Assembly: GCF_900104215.1 (NCBI RefSeq)
Contig: NZ_FMXO01000007.1
Span: forward strand, 1-64,000
From: Desulfonatronum thiosulfatophilum
Lineage (GTDB): Bacteria; Desulfobacterota; Desulfovibrionia; Desulfovibrionales; Desulfonatronaceae
DNA length: 64,000 bases
Direction: 5' to 3'
Below are positions 46,478 through 55,520 of the stretch, piece after piece (the stretch's first letter is position 1; each line of letters opens with the position of its first letter). A program made the position numbers and the translations under genes. Below the pieces are notes generated by a model, which did no database searches, was not told the DNA's origin, and worked only from the letters and a program-made list of their open reading frames with translations.

Positions 46478-46503
46478 CCCTCCGCCTCGATGAGACGGAG
46501 GGT
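46478..46503 (-). terminator. Terminator of PEP-CTERM gene 1
   Basis: On the minus strand CCCTCCG pairs with CGGAGGG around a short loop, extended with GTCTC/GAGGC, followed by TTTTGTTGTTT. It lies 25 bases after the stop of the gene at 46529. Confidence 0.7.
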
Positions 46504-46528
46504 GCGATATACATCAGCCTTTGATGAA

Positions 46529-47170
46529 TCAGCCGTTCCTGCGGCGGCGAACGTACAGTCCCATACCTGCCAAGCCGAGAGCCAACAGGGCGATGGTCCC
46601 CGGCTCCGGTACAGGATTCACGGGATCGCCAGGAGGAGTGGCCAGCGTTGTTCCGGGAACAAATGGGTTGCCGTTGCCCGAGAACCTGGCGAGGAACCAC
46701 GGCTCTCCGGCCTTGAAGAAGTCCTGTTCCGTCAACTTAGAAAATCCCGTGCCGGTGAGCAGGAACTTGAATGTCGCCGTGGATCCGACTCCCAGTCCCT
46801 GGGACGGATTGCCGCTTCCTTGAAGATTCTTGTTGGTAGATGCGCCAAGACTGAAGTTGTTATAGGCGGCTCCGTTGATGCTCCCGTACAAGGGATTCAG
46901 GTCATGGGTGAATTCCGTGCCGGTGAGATTATACTGCAGTTCCTCCGGAACGACGAAGGCAAAACCGGTCAGGTACCCGCCGTTGTCTTCCTGGGAGATG
47001 TTTTTCAAACTGACTTCAATTATCGCGGATTCATCGCTTTGCACAAGAAATGAGAAATCCCCCGTGAACGATCCGAACCCCACGCTTCCATAGATGGGAA
47101 TAGCGTGAGCGGTCATCGATGAAGCCAAGTAAATGGCAAAGGCCGCAAAGGTAAAAAGGATTTTTTTCAT
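46529..47170 (-). CDS. PEP-CTERM sorting domain protein
   Basis: A 213-residue exported protein. The signal peptide is MKKILFTFAAFAIYLASSMT with cleavage near AHA-IP. The C-terminus is a typical sorting signal: VPEPGTIALLALGLAG then a basic tail YVRRRRNG, the target of exosortase (EpsH type). The middle is beta-rich and Gly/Asn/Ser-rich with no known domain. GGAG lies six bases before the ATG at 47170. The product is expected at the cell surface or in the exopolysaccharide. No exosortase gene is in the window. Confidence 0.88.
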   Translation of the reverse strand: MKKILFTFAAFAIYLASSMTAHAIPIYGSVGFGSFTGDFSFLVQSDESAIIEVSLKNISQEDNGGYLTGFAFVVPEELQYNLTGTEFTHDLNPLYGSINGAAYNNFSLGASTNKNLQGSGNPSQGLGVGSTATFKFLLTGTGFSKLTEQDFFKAGEPWFLARFSGNGNPFVPGTTLATPPGDPVNPVPEPGTIALLALGLAGMGLYVRRRRNG

Positions 47171-47400
47171 GATGATCTCCATATAGGTTAGGTTGAATGC
47201 TGATCTTATAAAGGATTAGCAAACATCGTGCCGCTGGTATTTATAAAAGATGTAAGTATTAAAGCATATTGTGTATTATTGTTTTGTCCGGGACAGCCGG
47301 ATACTGAAAAGTAGAATTGTCTTCGACAGAAGCTCCACTGAGATGCTGCCTTTTTTTGAGCCGTTGCTGTTTTGATGGCAGTACTTCGGCCATGTCGAGC

Positions 47401-47432
47401 AAAAAAGGCGGGGAGTGAATCCCCGCCTTTTG
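47401..47432 (-). terminator. Terminator of PEP-CTERM gene 2
   Basis: Perfect 10-bp stem AAAGGCGGGG / CCCCGCCTTT with a seven-base loop and six T on the minus strand, 25 bases after the stop of the gene at 47458. Confidence 0.88.
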
Positions 47433-47457
47433 GCGTTAGCAGCATGTGCTTTATCGG

Positions 47458-48033
47458 TCAGTTTGAAAATTTCCTTCGCATAAATGCCAGTCCTGCCAAA
47501 CCGAAGCCAAGGAGAAGCATCGTGCCCGGTTCCGGGATGGGATCAGCCTGGAAACCTCTCACGAAGGACATTTCCGGGGGGGTGCCGCTGTTGCCGGCGA
47601 AATCCAGGTAGCCGACGTTCCAGATGCCGGAAAGGGCAGCGGGAACATACTGGTGCAGTGAAAAGCTTTGCGCTCCCTTGACCACCAGCATGTCCACGTA
47701 CTTCATGTTCGGCAACTGGTTTTGCACAACATTCCAGCTTCCGGCCAGGCCGCCCTCGGAGGGTGATAAAGCGAGTTCAAGCTTTTCCACATACAGGAAG
47801 CCCGAGTTGTAAAAGAACTCCAAGGCGGTTGGATCGCCGTAGTTGTCCCAGGAACCCGTGCCGAGGTACGTACCAAGTCCGGCCCCATGGTCATCGGTGC
47901 CGTAGTCGAAACCGCCCTCTGGCTGCCAATATGGCCGAATTTCCAGATCACTGATGCTGTAGGCCATCCCCTTTGCCACGAAACCAACCATGAACAGACA
48001 TACCGTCATTAGGATGAATATTGTTTTTCTCAT
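47458..48033 (-). CDS. PEP-CTERM sorting domain protein
   Basis: A 191-residue exported protein. The signal peptide is MRKTIFILMTVCLFMVGFVA with cleavage near GMA-YS. The C-terminal signal is IPEPGTMLLLGFGLAG followed by FMRRKFSN. A near-perfect AGGAGGTAAT ribosome site fixes the ATG at 48033; longer readings extend into non-coding DNA. The body (DLEIRPYWQPEGGFDYGTDD, then GAQSFSLHQYVPA) has no known domain. It has its own terminator, so it is a single-gene unit. Confidence 0.88.
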   Translation of the reverse strand: MRKTIFILMTVCLFMVGFVAKGMAYSISDLEIRPYWQPEGGFDYGTDDHGAGLGTYLGTGSWDNYGDPTALEFFYNSGFLYVEKLELALSPSEGGLAGSWNVVQNQLPNMKYVDMLVVKGAQSFSLHQYVPAALSGIWNVGYLDFAGNSGTPPEMSFVRGFQADPIPEPGTMLLLGFGLAGLAFMRRKFSN

Positions 48034-48411
48034 GACATTACCTCCTGTTTGAATGACAACGAGAGAAACATTGGACGATATGCGTTGAGCAAGAAGTCGG
48101 CCAAGACACGACCCATTTCTCGCAGTCAAGAGTAATTGTCTGAGATATAATGTTTTTTTGTTTGGAGACAGGTCGGGATCAATGGTTTTCGAGACAAGTT
48201 GGATGCATCGGAGATGATCGCAGTAAAGTTTTCCGGCAGTCATGATTAAGCTTGCTCGGGAAATACCGCAAGAATTCGATTGGTTAAGGATTTTTGCTAT
48301 AAAGAAATGATGTAAAGAAAAGCGACATTCGAAAAGAAATTCGACTAAGAAAATAGAGCTGCTGTATCGGAAAAAAAATATAACCAGGATGATTCATTCC
48401 GTACTCAGTAG

Positions 48412-48661
48412 GGACATCCCCTTTCGGGTGTCCTTGAGGGATGAATGCGTTGCCCGATGATGGACGCCACTTGGTGAAGCTGAATGCCTCTGGGACCGTC
48501 GCACCCCAGTGCGGCGCGTATTATGAAATATTTGTGTCGCACTTGGTGACAGTGATCCATGTGACAAAAGGCCGCACCGGGGTGCGGCGATCCCGGGCCG
48601 AGAGGCTCCGCACTGGGCGGAATTCATGAGTTGAGTGCAACCATCAATGATTGCACTCAAC
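48412..48661. repeat. Compound palindromic intergenic element
   Basis: Three nested or adjacent structures: a GGACATCCC / GGGTGTCC hairpin (48412-48433), a long imperfect inverted repeat from GCCTCTGGGACCG (48485) to CGGGCCGAGAGGC (48605) containing the CCGCACCGGGGTGCGG hairpin, and a perfect 11-bp GTTGAGTGCAA / TTGCACTCAAC hairpin (48630-48661). No other copy is in the window. It could be a mobile palindromic element or a structured RNA. Confidence 0.6.
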
Positions 48662-48687
48662 TTCTTTGTGAAGAGGCTCGCCTGGGC

Positions 48688-49411
48688 TTAGAAATTCACC
48701 GGATATTGGGCGGATAGGTGATCGGCTCCGGCGGTGACCGTGACCGTGACCGGTTGGGTGCTCCGGAGGTGGATCTCTGCGATGCCGTGGCGACTGGTGC
48801 GCCATTAGGGGGCAACGAATTATCCGCCGGTGCTGTAGACCAGACAACGACGTTTTCCAGGGTGTCTCTCTGGGGCCGGTGACCCAGCACCTGGGTGATT
48901 CTTGTATCGGCCGTGGGGCCGGTTTCGATGTTGTATAGGCGGATGTTCTCTACAATGACACCAGAATAGATGCGGTGATTGTTCCGGTGCCCACCATGTC
49001 CTGCCAGGGCACATCGTCTCGCTGGTGCGCCGCGGTGGCTGTGGCAGTGACCGTGGCGCTGGGAATGGAGCCGAGCACAAGGTAAATGTCCGCGATGCCG
49101 TTGGCATTGGTTTCAATGGATGGACCGTTGGGGGAATTGATGCATTCCATGGTAAAATCTTCGGGATCCACCTCTACCTCTTCACACAACTGGCCAGCAC
49201 TGGTGCTGAAGCTGACGAGCACGCCTTGCATCGTCTGATTATTCTTGTTCAGAACCGTGGCTCTGACAATCTTCGTGGAAATGGGCAGGAAATCAGATGA
49301 AAAGGAGTCCATTCGTATCTCGCCGGGACCAGGACCGTCACCGCCACCGCACCCGGGCATCGCCAAAAAAGTCACCACCATCAACGCAACAAGCCACCAT
49401 CCTCGTTTCAT
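48688..49411 (-). pseudogene. Ig-like (Big_1-type) lipoprotein, frameshifted
   Basis: The first 153 codons (49411-48950) encode a lipoprotein (signal MKRGWWLVALMVVTFLAMPG-C) with an invasin/intimin-like domain: VRATVLNKNNQTMQGVLVSF, then ETNANGIADIYLVLG. The frame stops at 48950, but one shift reads ENIRLYNIETGPTADTRITQ and VVVWSTAPADNSLPPNG, and a second shift near 48785 reads IAEIHLRSTQPVTVTVTAG and ends ADHLSAQYPVNF with a stop at 48688. The C-terminal strand is the normal end of this domain type, so an intact gene of about 240 codons has suffered two indels, or there are sequence errors. It is downstream of the tad genes. Confidence 0.7.
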
Positions 49412-49510
49412 GCCATTCCTCCTTGTATTTGATTATGTAATGGTTGATCCAATGCCGTTCAGCCTGGGTGCGGCGCTCCCAGGGGACAGCATTTTGTCAT
49501 CGATTGCCCA

Positions 49511-51385
49511 TCATGGACGCACGGGGGAATCCGGCCCTCGGCTGATCAGCGTGCCTTGACCGGAAGCGGCGTGATGGGTTGCGTCTTCGTCTTGTCTGCG
49601 CTTGAGAACCGCCATCTGGTGCTGATCCAGATCCTTGCCGACAACTACCCGGATGCGTGATGCGCTATTGCCCAGGAGGGCTTCTTCCTTCAGGAGGTAC
49701 TCGCCCGGAAATTGGCGGGACAGCAGTTCCGCGGCCGGGAGATAGCCGATTCCGTAGTGGATGATCGTGCGGGGATGATCGAAGTGGTCGGCGTTCTTTT
49801 TGCGGATCACCCGGAAGCCGTTTTCTTCCAGGTACGAGCCGACCTGGTGCGCCATGCGGCTGATGCCGTTGCCGTTAAGCACTTCCACGGGAACGGCTTT
49901 CAGAAAATCATGCTGATTGGTTGGTCGGTGCGGGGCGAAAGGAACGCTGGCTGAAGCGTGTCGGGTGGCGGATTGAACCTCAGGCTCGGCCTGGGGCTTA
50001 AGCTGGGATTCGATTTCGAGAGTTGAGTCGTTCTTGGCCGCGGGAACTTCCAGTGCGAGAAGCGTTTCGGCCATGGCTGTGACCACGGTTGCTGGAGCCG
50101 GCTTCTGTTCGGTGACAGGGGCCGGTTTGGGTGCTGGGGTGGGAAGGATTGGAGACGGCTTTTTGAAAATTGCTTCGGGCGTCCCTGGTTGTTCCGTCGG
50201 AGGAACGGGGGCGGGAATTGCTCGGGGATGTAATGGGAGCGGGGCGGGATCGCTTTGTTGTTCCGTGGGGTGTTCGGGCTGGTGGTCAAGCGGACTATTG
50301 GTTTGAGGAACAGTTTGCTGTTCGGTGTGGTGATCGCTGTTAGACGGCGTCCCGCCGGATTCGGACAAAGGTTGTTCTGCCGGTGGTGCGGGATTCGGGC
50401 TGCGCGAATCAGCGACAACGACGATCTCGTGGGGTTTCTTGAATTGTTCCGGATGGGGAGGTCTTTCAAATTCGAGAGGTCGTTCAGGTTCAAAGGTTTT
50501 CGTTGGTTCTTCCAGCCCTCGTGGTTCCAGAAGCTCCGGGTCGTCCGGTGTCTTGCCCGGCTGTTCCGGAAGCGGCTTGCGGATCCAGTGGCGCGATTCG
50601 GGATCGGATTGGGCGGTTTCCGTTTGTTCTTCGATTTGGATTTCGATCAAGGGATTTGGGTCGGCATGGGGGGCGGGATGTTCCGCGTGATCAATTGAAC
50701 CGACAGGTTCGGAAGCTGGGGGAGGAACGGCCGCTTTCGGAACATTTAAGATTTGCTCCGTCGGCTTGATGGGGCCGGGCATAACGCCGTCCGCATGGGC
50801 GTCACCCTGGAATTTGGCCAGGGCTTCCTCGAAGAGACCTTTCTGAGCATAGGCCATGCCTAGATTGTTCAGAAAGATCTTGTTGCTCTCGTCCAGAGTC
50901 ACGGCTTTATGGAACGCCTCAACAGCCGCCGTGTAGTTGCCCTGGAGAAAGTAGGAGTAGCCGAGATTGTTGTAGATGTAGTCCTGATCCGGATCCAGGC
51001 TCAGGGCCTGCTTGTACAGCCCCACGGCCTGTTCATAGTTTTCCAGCTTGTCGCAGGATACGGCCATGGCATTGAGGGCCTTGATGTGATCGGGTTCCAG
51101 CAGGAGCACCTTGGCGAATTCATCCACGGCCAGTTTGTGCTGCCCGCGAGCCTGGAAATAGAGGCCCTGCCGGAAATGCATTTGCGGATTGCGGATGAAG
51201 GGCCGGGCCGAGGCTACGAGCCGGCGCAGTTCCTGGTCGGTCATCGTCGTGCGGTGCTGCGTTCCCCAGGGCTGGGAATCATGGTTCCTGTCCCACAATG
51301 CGCATCCCGACAAGGAGACAAATCCCGCTGCAATGCAGAGGGGAATGCCAATCTGTTTCCAATGCTTCCGCCACCCATTTCCCAT
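49511..51385 (-). CDS. TPR lipoprotein with LytR C-terminal domain
   Basis: A 624-residue protein in three parts. A lipoprotein signal ends LSGC (about residue 28). TPR repeats follow (about 65-205: YFQARGQHKLAVDEFAKVLL, then YNNLGYSYFLQGNYTAAVEA). A long low-complexity linker (about 210-490) is rich in Pro, Glu and Gln, with many TEQ/PEQ units. The end (about 505-595) is a LytR_C domain: VEVLNGNGISRMAHQVGSYL and VRIRKK-like RVIRKKNADHFDH, then SRIRVVVGKDL. Such TPR-LytR_C proteins are often found in tad loci. It is probably periplasmic, anchored to a membrane, and may touch peptidoglycan. Confidence 0.82.
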   Translation of the reverse strand: MGNGWRKHWKQIGIPLCIAAGFVSLSGCALWDRNHDSQPWGTQHRTTMTDQELRRLVASARPFIRNPQMHFRQGLYFQARGQHKLAVDEFAKVLLLEPDHIKALNAMAVSCDKLENYEQAVGLYKQALSLDPDQDYIYNNLGYSYFLQGNYTAAVEAFHKAVTLDESNKIFLNNLGMAYAQKGLFEEALAKFQGDAHADGVMPGPIKPTEQILNVPKAAVPPPASEPVGSIDHAEHPAPHADPNPLIEIQIEEQTETAQSDPESRHWIRKPLPEQPGKTPDDPELLEPRGLEEPTKTFEPERPLEFERPPHPEQFKKPHEIVVVADSRSPNPAPPAEQPLSESGGTPSNSDHHTEQQTVPQTNSPLDHQPEHPTEQQSDPAPLPLHPRAIPAPVPPTEQPGTPEAIFKKPSPILPTPAPKPAPVTEQKPAPATVVTAMAETLLALEVPAAKNDSTLEIESQLKPQAEPEVQSATRHASASVPFAPHRPTNQHDFLKAVPVEVLNGNGISRMAHQVGSYLEENGFRVIRKKNADHFDHPRTIIHYGIGYLPAAELLSRQFPGEYLLKEEALLGNSASRIRVVVGKDLDQHQMAVLKRRQDEDATHHAASGQGTLISRGPDSPVRP

Positions 51386-51451
51386 AATTTGCCCATCCTT
51401 TTTTCAATCAATTGAACTGCTCGCTTCGATCTATTGAAAGTACGATGAATT

Positions 51452-51669
51452 TGAACCGCTCCCTTCGCTTAAGGCGCAGAGGACGCGAAGAAGAAGTTTT
51501 GCCTTCCGCTGGAAAGATGCGGAAGCCAAAAAGACTCCACGCCTGGCGGCGAAATTATAAACATCACCCCGGCAGGGTGAGGCAACCTTTTTGAAAGCAG
51601 CTCTTTCCCTGCTTTCAAAAAAATGTTTCCCCTTGGCGTCCCCTGCGCCTTGAGCGAAGCGGGCGGTTC
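51452..51669. repeat. Family A palindromic repeat, copy 4
   Basis: Left end GAACCGCTCCCTTCGCTTAA, right end TTGAGCGAAGCGGGCGGTTC. Four inner hairpins in order: TTTTGCCTTCCGC with GCGGAAGCCAAAA, CGCCTGGCGGCG, CACCCCGGCAGGGTG, and TTTTTGAAAGCAG with CTGCTTTCAAAAA. A partial left end (AACTGCTCGCTTCGATC) precedes it at 51415. Confidence 0.92.
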
Positions 51670-51701
51670 AACATTCCTGTCTGCACCAGCCGGGTGAAAT
51701 A

Positions 51702-51927
51702 GAACCGCCCACTCCCGTTGGTCGTTCAAGGCGCAGAGGACGCTGAGAAGAAGTTTTGTCTTCCGCTGGAAAGATGCGGAAGCCAAAAAGACTCCACGCC
51801 TGGCGGCGAAATTATAAACATCACCCCGGCAGGGGTGAGGCAACATTTTTGAAAGCAGCTCTTTCCCTGCTTTCAAAAAAATGTTTCCCCTTGGCGACCC
51901 CTGCGTCTCTAGCGAAGCGGGCGGTTC
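51702..51927. repeat. Family A palindromic repeat, copy 5
   Basis: Same orientation and nearly the same core as copy 4, only 32 bases after it; the core (51755-51893) differs by few bases, pointing to a recent duplication. The left end GAACCGCCCACTCCCGTTGG is more degraded. Confidence 0.92.
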
Positions 51928-51935
51928 AACAATTC

Positions 51936-52835
51936 TTACTGCCCCTTCCCCAAACCCAACCTCGCTCGCTTCAGATTCTCCCCAGCCATGACATAAAACC
52001 CTGGTTCGAGTTCGATGGCTTTTTCGAAGGTGCGGACGGCGTCCGCGTAGCGGTTCTTGTTCAGGTAGACGCTGCCCAGATTGTTGTAGGCCTGAGCTTC
52101 GGTGCCGCCTTTGCGGAAGGCTTCCAGGGCGGCTTGGTAGTGTCCCAGGTTGGAGAGGGCCAGGCCGAGGTTGTTGTAGACGCGGTGGTTCTGGAAATTG
52201 TGCTCCAGGGCTTTGTTGAATGCCGCCACGGCCTTTTCGAAATTCCGGGCCATGGTCAAGGAAACGCCCAGATTGTTGTACAGGGAGCCGTCGCCGGGCT
52301 GCAGGGTGATGGCTTTTTGGTGCTCGATCAGGGCCAGGGCGGTTTCGCCCCGGCGGTCGTGGATCATGCCCAGGTAGGCACGAGATCGCCACAGGTCCGG
52401 GTTCAGACGCAGGGCTTGTTGCAGACTGAGCAAGGCCTGATCGAGGTTCCCGGCCTGGAAATAGGCCCGCCCCATTCCTTCATGGGCTAGTTCAAAATCG
52501 GGATTCTTGGCCAATACGCGCTGGAATTCGCTGATGGCTTCCTGGTTGTGTTCCCCATGCACAAAGACCAGACCCCGTTTGTACCTCGCGCTGAGGTTGT
52601 TCGGGTCTTGCTCCAGGGCGCGGTCGTACTGAAACAGCGCCATCTGCAGGTTGTTTCCGGCCAGCAGGGCGTCGCCCAAGCGTTCGTGCTCGCGACTGGT
52701 AATGTTCAGCCCGTCATCCCGGGTCAGCGAGCCCGGTTGTTTGGCCGTACAGGAAATCATTCCCACGCAGAGGAACAGCAATGCCGCGGCTAATCGTATT
52801 GAAAGCCCGAACCTTCCAGCCCTGTCGTCTCTCAT
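51936..52835 (-). CDS. TPR lipoprotein, TadD-like
   Basis: A 299-residue lipoprotein (signal LAAALLFLCVGMISC, lipidated Cys about residue 29). About seven TPR units follow, including ALFQYDRALEQDPNNLSARY, ALLSLQQALRLNPDLWRSRA, VYNNLGLALSNLGHYQAALE, and ADAVRTFEKAIELEPGFYVM. The place just after TadC suggests TadD, the pilotin-like lipoprotein of Tad systems. The ATG at 52835 is chosen because AAGGAT lies nine bases before it; a GTG five codons earlier is possible. Confidence 0.82.
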   Translation of the reverse strand: MRDDRAGRFGLSIRLAAALLFLCVGMISCTAKQPGSLTRDDGLNITSREHERLGDALLAGNNLQMALFQYDRALEQDPNNLSARYKRGLVFVHGEHNQEAISEFQRVLAKNPDFELAHEGMGRAYFQAGNLDQALLSLQQALRLNPDLWRSRAYLGMIHDRRGETALALIEHQKAITLQPGDGSLYNNLGVSLTMARNFEKAVAAFNKALEHNFQNHRVYNNLGLALSNLGHYQAALEAFRKGGTEAQAYNNLGSVYLNKNRYADAVRTFEKAIELEPGFYVMAGENLKRARLGLGKGQ

Positions 52836-53486
52836 GATTCGATCCTTCACCCGTCGTTGGCGCGGCCCGCCGGAATGGCCGCTGTTGGTTGATTATGAAC
52901 GTGTATGATGCGCGGTTAGACCGCGTTTTCGACGTCCGCCTTTGGGCATCCGCAAGGGGAGCCCCTACGGGTCCGTGAAAGCGCGGCGGTTTATCTATGT
53001 GGACATCAAATATGCTCGATACCTCATTCTCGTAGGGCGCGCCGTGCCACTACAGATCCAGCTTGAGGCGACGGGGTGTACTTCTGGCCGACAAATTCCC
53101 GCGACTGCTATTACTCGTAGGGGCTTACCCTTGCGGTCGCCCTCGGGTGGTCGTTGTGGCGCGCTTTCGTGATTGAAACGCCAAATATCGGTCTGTCGCC
53201 TTTTTTATGTTTGCCTTACCTTTCCGTAATATTGCTGAATGCATTTTTAATACCGTCTTCACCTTAGCGATCCGGGTGGGGTTCCCTTACGAGAATATAG
53301 AATTGCGGAGTATCATGAGGGGTCGTTTGGAACGTCTTGGGTGTTGTCGTGAGGATATGTTGCGGTGGGATAGGAAATGTGGGTTGTTCTTGGTTTTTGA
53401 AGTCAGCCTCAGGGCTCCGTGAAGGGTGCCCTGAGGGGATGTCGTGTCGGATTTGTGTTGCGTGTAACGTTGCATATGGCGTTGCG
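52836..53486. other. Non-coding gap with a large palindrome
   Basis: No gene is supported. GGGCATCCGCAAGGGGAGCC-CCTACGGG (from 52945) is inverted as CTCGTAGGGGCTTACCCTTG-CGGTCGCCC (53112-53142), and GTGAAAGCGCGGC is matched by GCGCGCTTTCGTG further out. The element is about 230 bases long. The rest, 53175-53486, shows nothing recognisable. Confidence 0.55.
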
Positions 53487-54446
53487 TTACATATTCTGAA
53501 AAAAATGCGAGATTCGGATGACTGCCGGCCCCAGAATAACGATGAACATGGTAGGAAAAATGAAGATCATTAATGGAAACAGAAGTTTGATGGGGAGCTT
53601 GCCAGCTTTTGCTTCGGCACGCTGCATGCGTTCCGTGCGCATACTGTTAGAGAAGACTTCCAGGGCTTGGCTGACGCTGGTGCCGAACTTGTCGGTCTGC
53701 AACAGCAGGGTGACCATGTTCTGCATCTGTTCGAGATCCGTGCGCATGGCCAGATTCTTTAGAGCTTGTTGGCGTTGCATCCCTGCTCGCATTTCCAGGG
53801 TGAAAAGGTGCAGTTCGTCGCTGAGTTCCTTGCAGGTGAACCGGGTTTCCTGGGCAACCCTGCTGATGGCCGAATCCAGCCCCATGCCGGCCTGCACGCA
53901 GACCACCAGCAGGTCCAGGGCGTCCGGAAATCCGTCAAGAATGATCTGACGGCGTTTCTGTGTCTTGTCCAACAGCCAGAGATCGGGGATATAGAATCCG
54001 CCAATGGCTAAGGTTGTGATGAATATCATTGACATGGTTGTGGAGATGGTCACCTCGGGCATGAGTGCCCGGAATAGAACGTATTGCAGAGGCATCAGGA
54101 CGGTAAAAGCCAGTTTGGCTCCAAAAAAAGCAGCGGGTGCGCCTTCGGAACGAATTCCAGCTTTGAGGAACTTTGGTCGCATGGCAGCATGTTCAACTAA
54201 AGTGTCCTTGCCCATTCTATGACCCAACAGGCCGAGAATTCCCAGCATCTTGTTTTCAAAACCAGGCGCCCCCAGGGCCGTAGTCTTAAAAGCGGCGGCA
54301 GTATTCAAGCTTGAGGATTGGATTTTTTCCATCACAGCCCGACGTTGGGAAGCAATGCGTATATACTGCATGATTCCGACTGTCAGGAGAAGAACTGTCA
54401 TGAAAAACATTAAGGCAAGTATAAGTGGAAGGAATTCTGCTGGCAT
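53487..54446 (-). CDS. tadC: Tad pilus inner membrane protein TadC
   Basis: A 319-residue type II secretion F-domain protein forming the inner-membrane platform of the Tad pilus with TadB. Membrane helices lie near 5-27, 105-150, and at the C-terminus (LLFPLMIFIFPTMFIVILGP). The F domain includes FPDALDLLVVCVQAGMGLDS and the conserved NLAMRTDLEQMQNMVTLLLQ region. AAGGAG precedes the ATG. It follows tadB by 57 bases. Confidence 0.93.
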   Translation of the reverse strand: MPAEFLPLILALMFFMTVLLLTVGIMQYIRIASQRRAVMEKIQSSSLNTAAAFKTTALGAPGFENKMLGILGLLGHRMGKDTLVEHAAMRPKFLKAGIRSEGAPAAFFGAKLAFTVLMPLQYVLFRALMPEVTISTTMSMIFITTLAIGGFYIPDLWLLDKTQKRRQIILDGFPDALDLLVVCVQAGMGLDSAISRVAQETRFTCKELSDELHLFTLEMRAGMQRQQALKNLAMRTDLEQMQNMVTLLLQTDKFGTSVSQALEVFSNSMRTERMQRAEAKAGKLPIKLLFPLMIFIFPTMFIVILGPAVIRISHFFQNM

Positions 54447-54503
54447 GTCGGATTTCTCCTTGGTTATTCATGCTGATTTGAGAAAGGTGAACATCTTTAA
54501 TTA

Positions 54504-55484
54504 TTATACCTTGATCTCCACCATCTTGCGCATGAAGAAATATCCAAGAACCATCATTATCAATGCATATGCGATCATAATTTGACCGATAGTTTCTTCA
54601 ATCAATAATTTCATATAGTCCGGACTGAGCAACAAAAGTCCTCCAGCTACTACAAATGGAAGCCCCATAAGAACCCACATGGACATGATGCCTTCCGCGG
54701 ACAAAACCTTAACCTTCCCATAAAAGGCAAATCGCTCCCGTATTATGGCCGCAGTATTTTCAATGATTTGTGCCAGATTACCACCGGTTTCCCGCTGCAG
54801 GATCACCGCAACTACGAAGAAGTTCAGATCCTGGCAATCCACGCGCTCGGTCATCTTACGCAGGGCATCGGGAACAGCCACTCCAAAGTTGATTTCGTCC
54901 AAGGTAACCTCGAATTCCGGCCCCAGGGGATCCTCGAATTCGTCTGCTGCCAGCTTCAGACCAGTGCTGAAGGCATGACCTGCCCTCAGCGACCTGGCCA
55001 CCAAGTTCAGGGCCTCTGGCAATTGCTTCTGGAATTTGGCCATTCTTCTTTTTTTCATCCGCCTGAGGTACAGGAAAGGGCTTATTCCAAAGAGCAGGGC
55101 AACAGGCAGTGCGATGATAAATCCATAGTTCAGGGAAATTACGGCCAAGTATGCGGAAAGTCCCAGAAGCGCGGACAGTATGATGTAGAACCCGACGGAA
55201 TATTTGGCATTAGCCTGATACAGCAGCTTGTGGAATTGGTTTGCAAAGGTGAAATGCCGGAGCAGATCGTTCAGTGATTTGATGTCGCTGAAGACTTTTT
55301 TTCGCAGGATGTCCGGCGCAACGTCTGCTGAGTCGACATTCTTTTGCTGAAAGGTGATTTTGCGCAGCTGTTTGCGAATCCTGGCTCTGTCCGGATTTTT
55401 TATCGTCCGGTATGCAAAGAGCATTATCTCGATGGTAATGATCGAAATGAGGAAGATGAATATGGCGACCATGTAGATGTTCAT
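54504..55484 (-). CDS. tadB: Tad pilus inner membrane protein TadB
   Basis: A 326-residue F-domain membrane protein, partner of TadC. Helices near 5-25, about 95-145 and 268-325. The F domain shows LPEALNLVARSLRAGHAFST and MTERVDCQDLNFFVVAVILQ with RETGGNLAQIIENTAAIIRE. The ATG at 55484 has AGGAAGGA in front; reading further upstream would enter family A repeat copy 6. Confidence 0.93.
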   Translation of the reverse strand: MNIYMVAIFIFLISIITIEIMLFAYRTIKNPDRARIRKQLRKITFQQKNVDSADVAPDILRKKVFSDIKSLNDLLRHFTFANQFHKLLYQANAKYSVGFYIILSALLGLSAYLAVISLNYGFIIALPVALLFGISPFLYLRRMKKRRMAKFQKQLPEALNLVARSLRAGHAFSTGLKLAADEFEDPLGPEFEVTLDEINFGVAVPDALRKMTERVDCQDLNFFVVAVILQRETGGNLAQIIENTAAIIRERFAFYGKVKVLSAEGIMSMWVLMGLPFVVAGGLLLLSPDYMKLLIEETIGQIMIAYALIMMVLGYFFMRKMVEIKV

Positions 55485-55520
55485 TGCGTGTCCTTCCTGA
55501 GCATTTTGCATTAAAGAATT

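Noticed and set aside
48394-48660. Short frames in the compound palindrome
   Set aside because: They follow the inverted repeat on both strands and have no ribosome sites.
51469-52392. Open frame of 307 codons across repeats and the TadD-like gene
   Set aside because: It reads the TPR gene out of frame and runs through two family A repeats.
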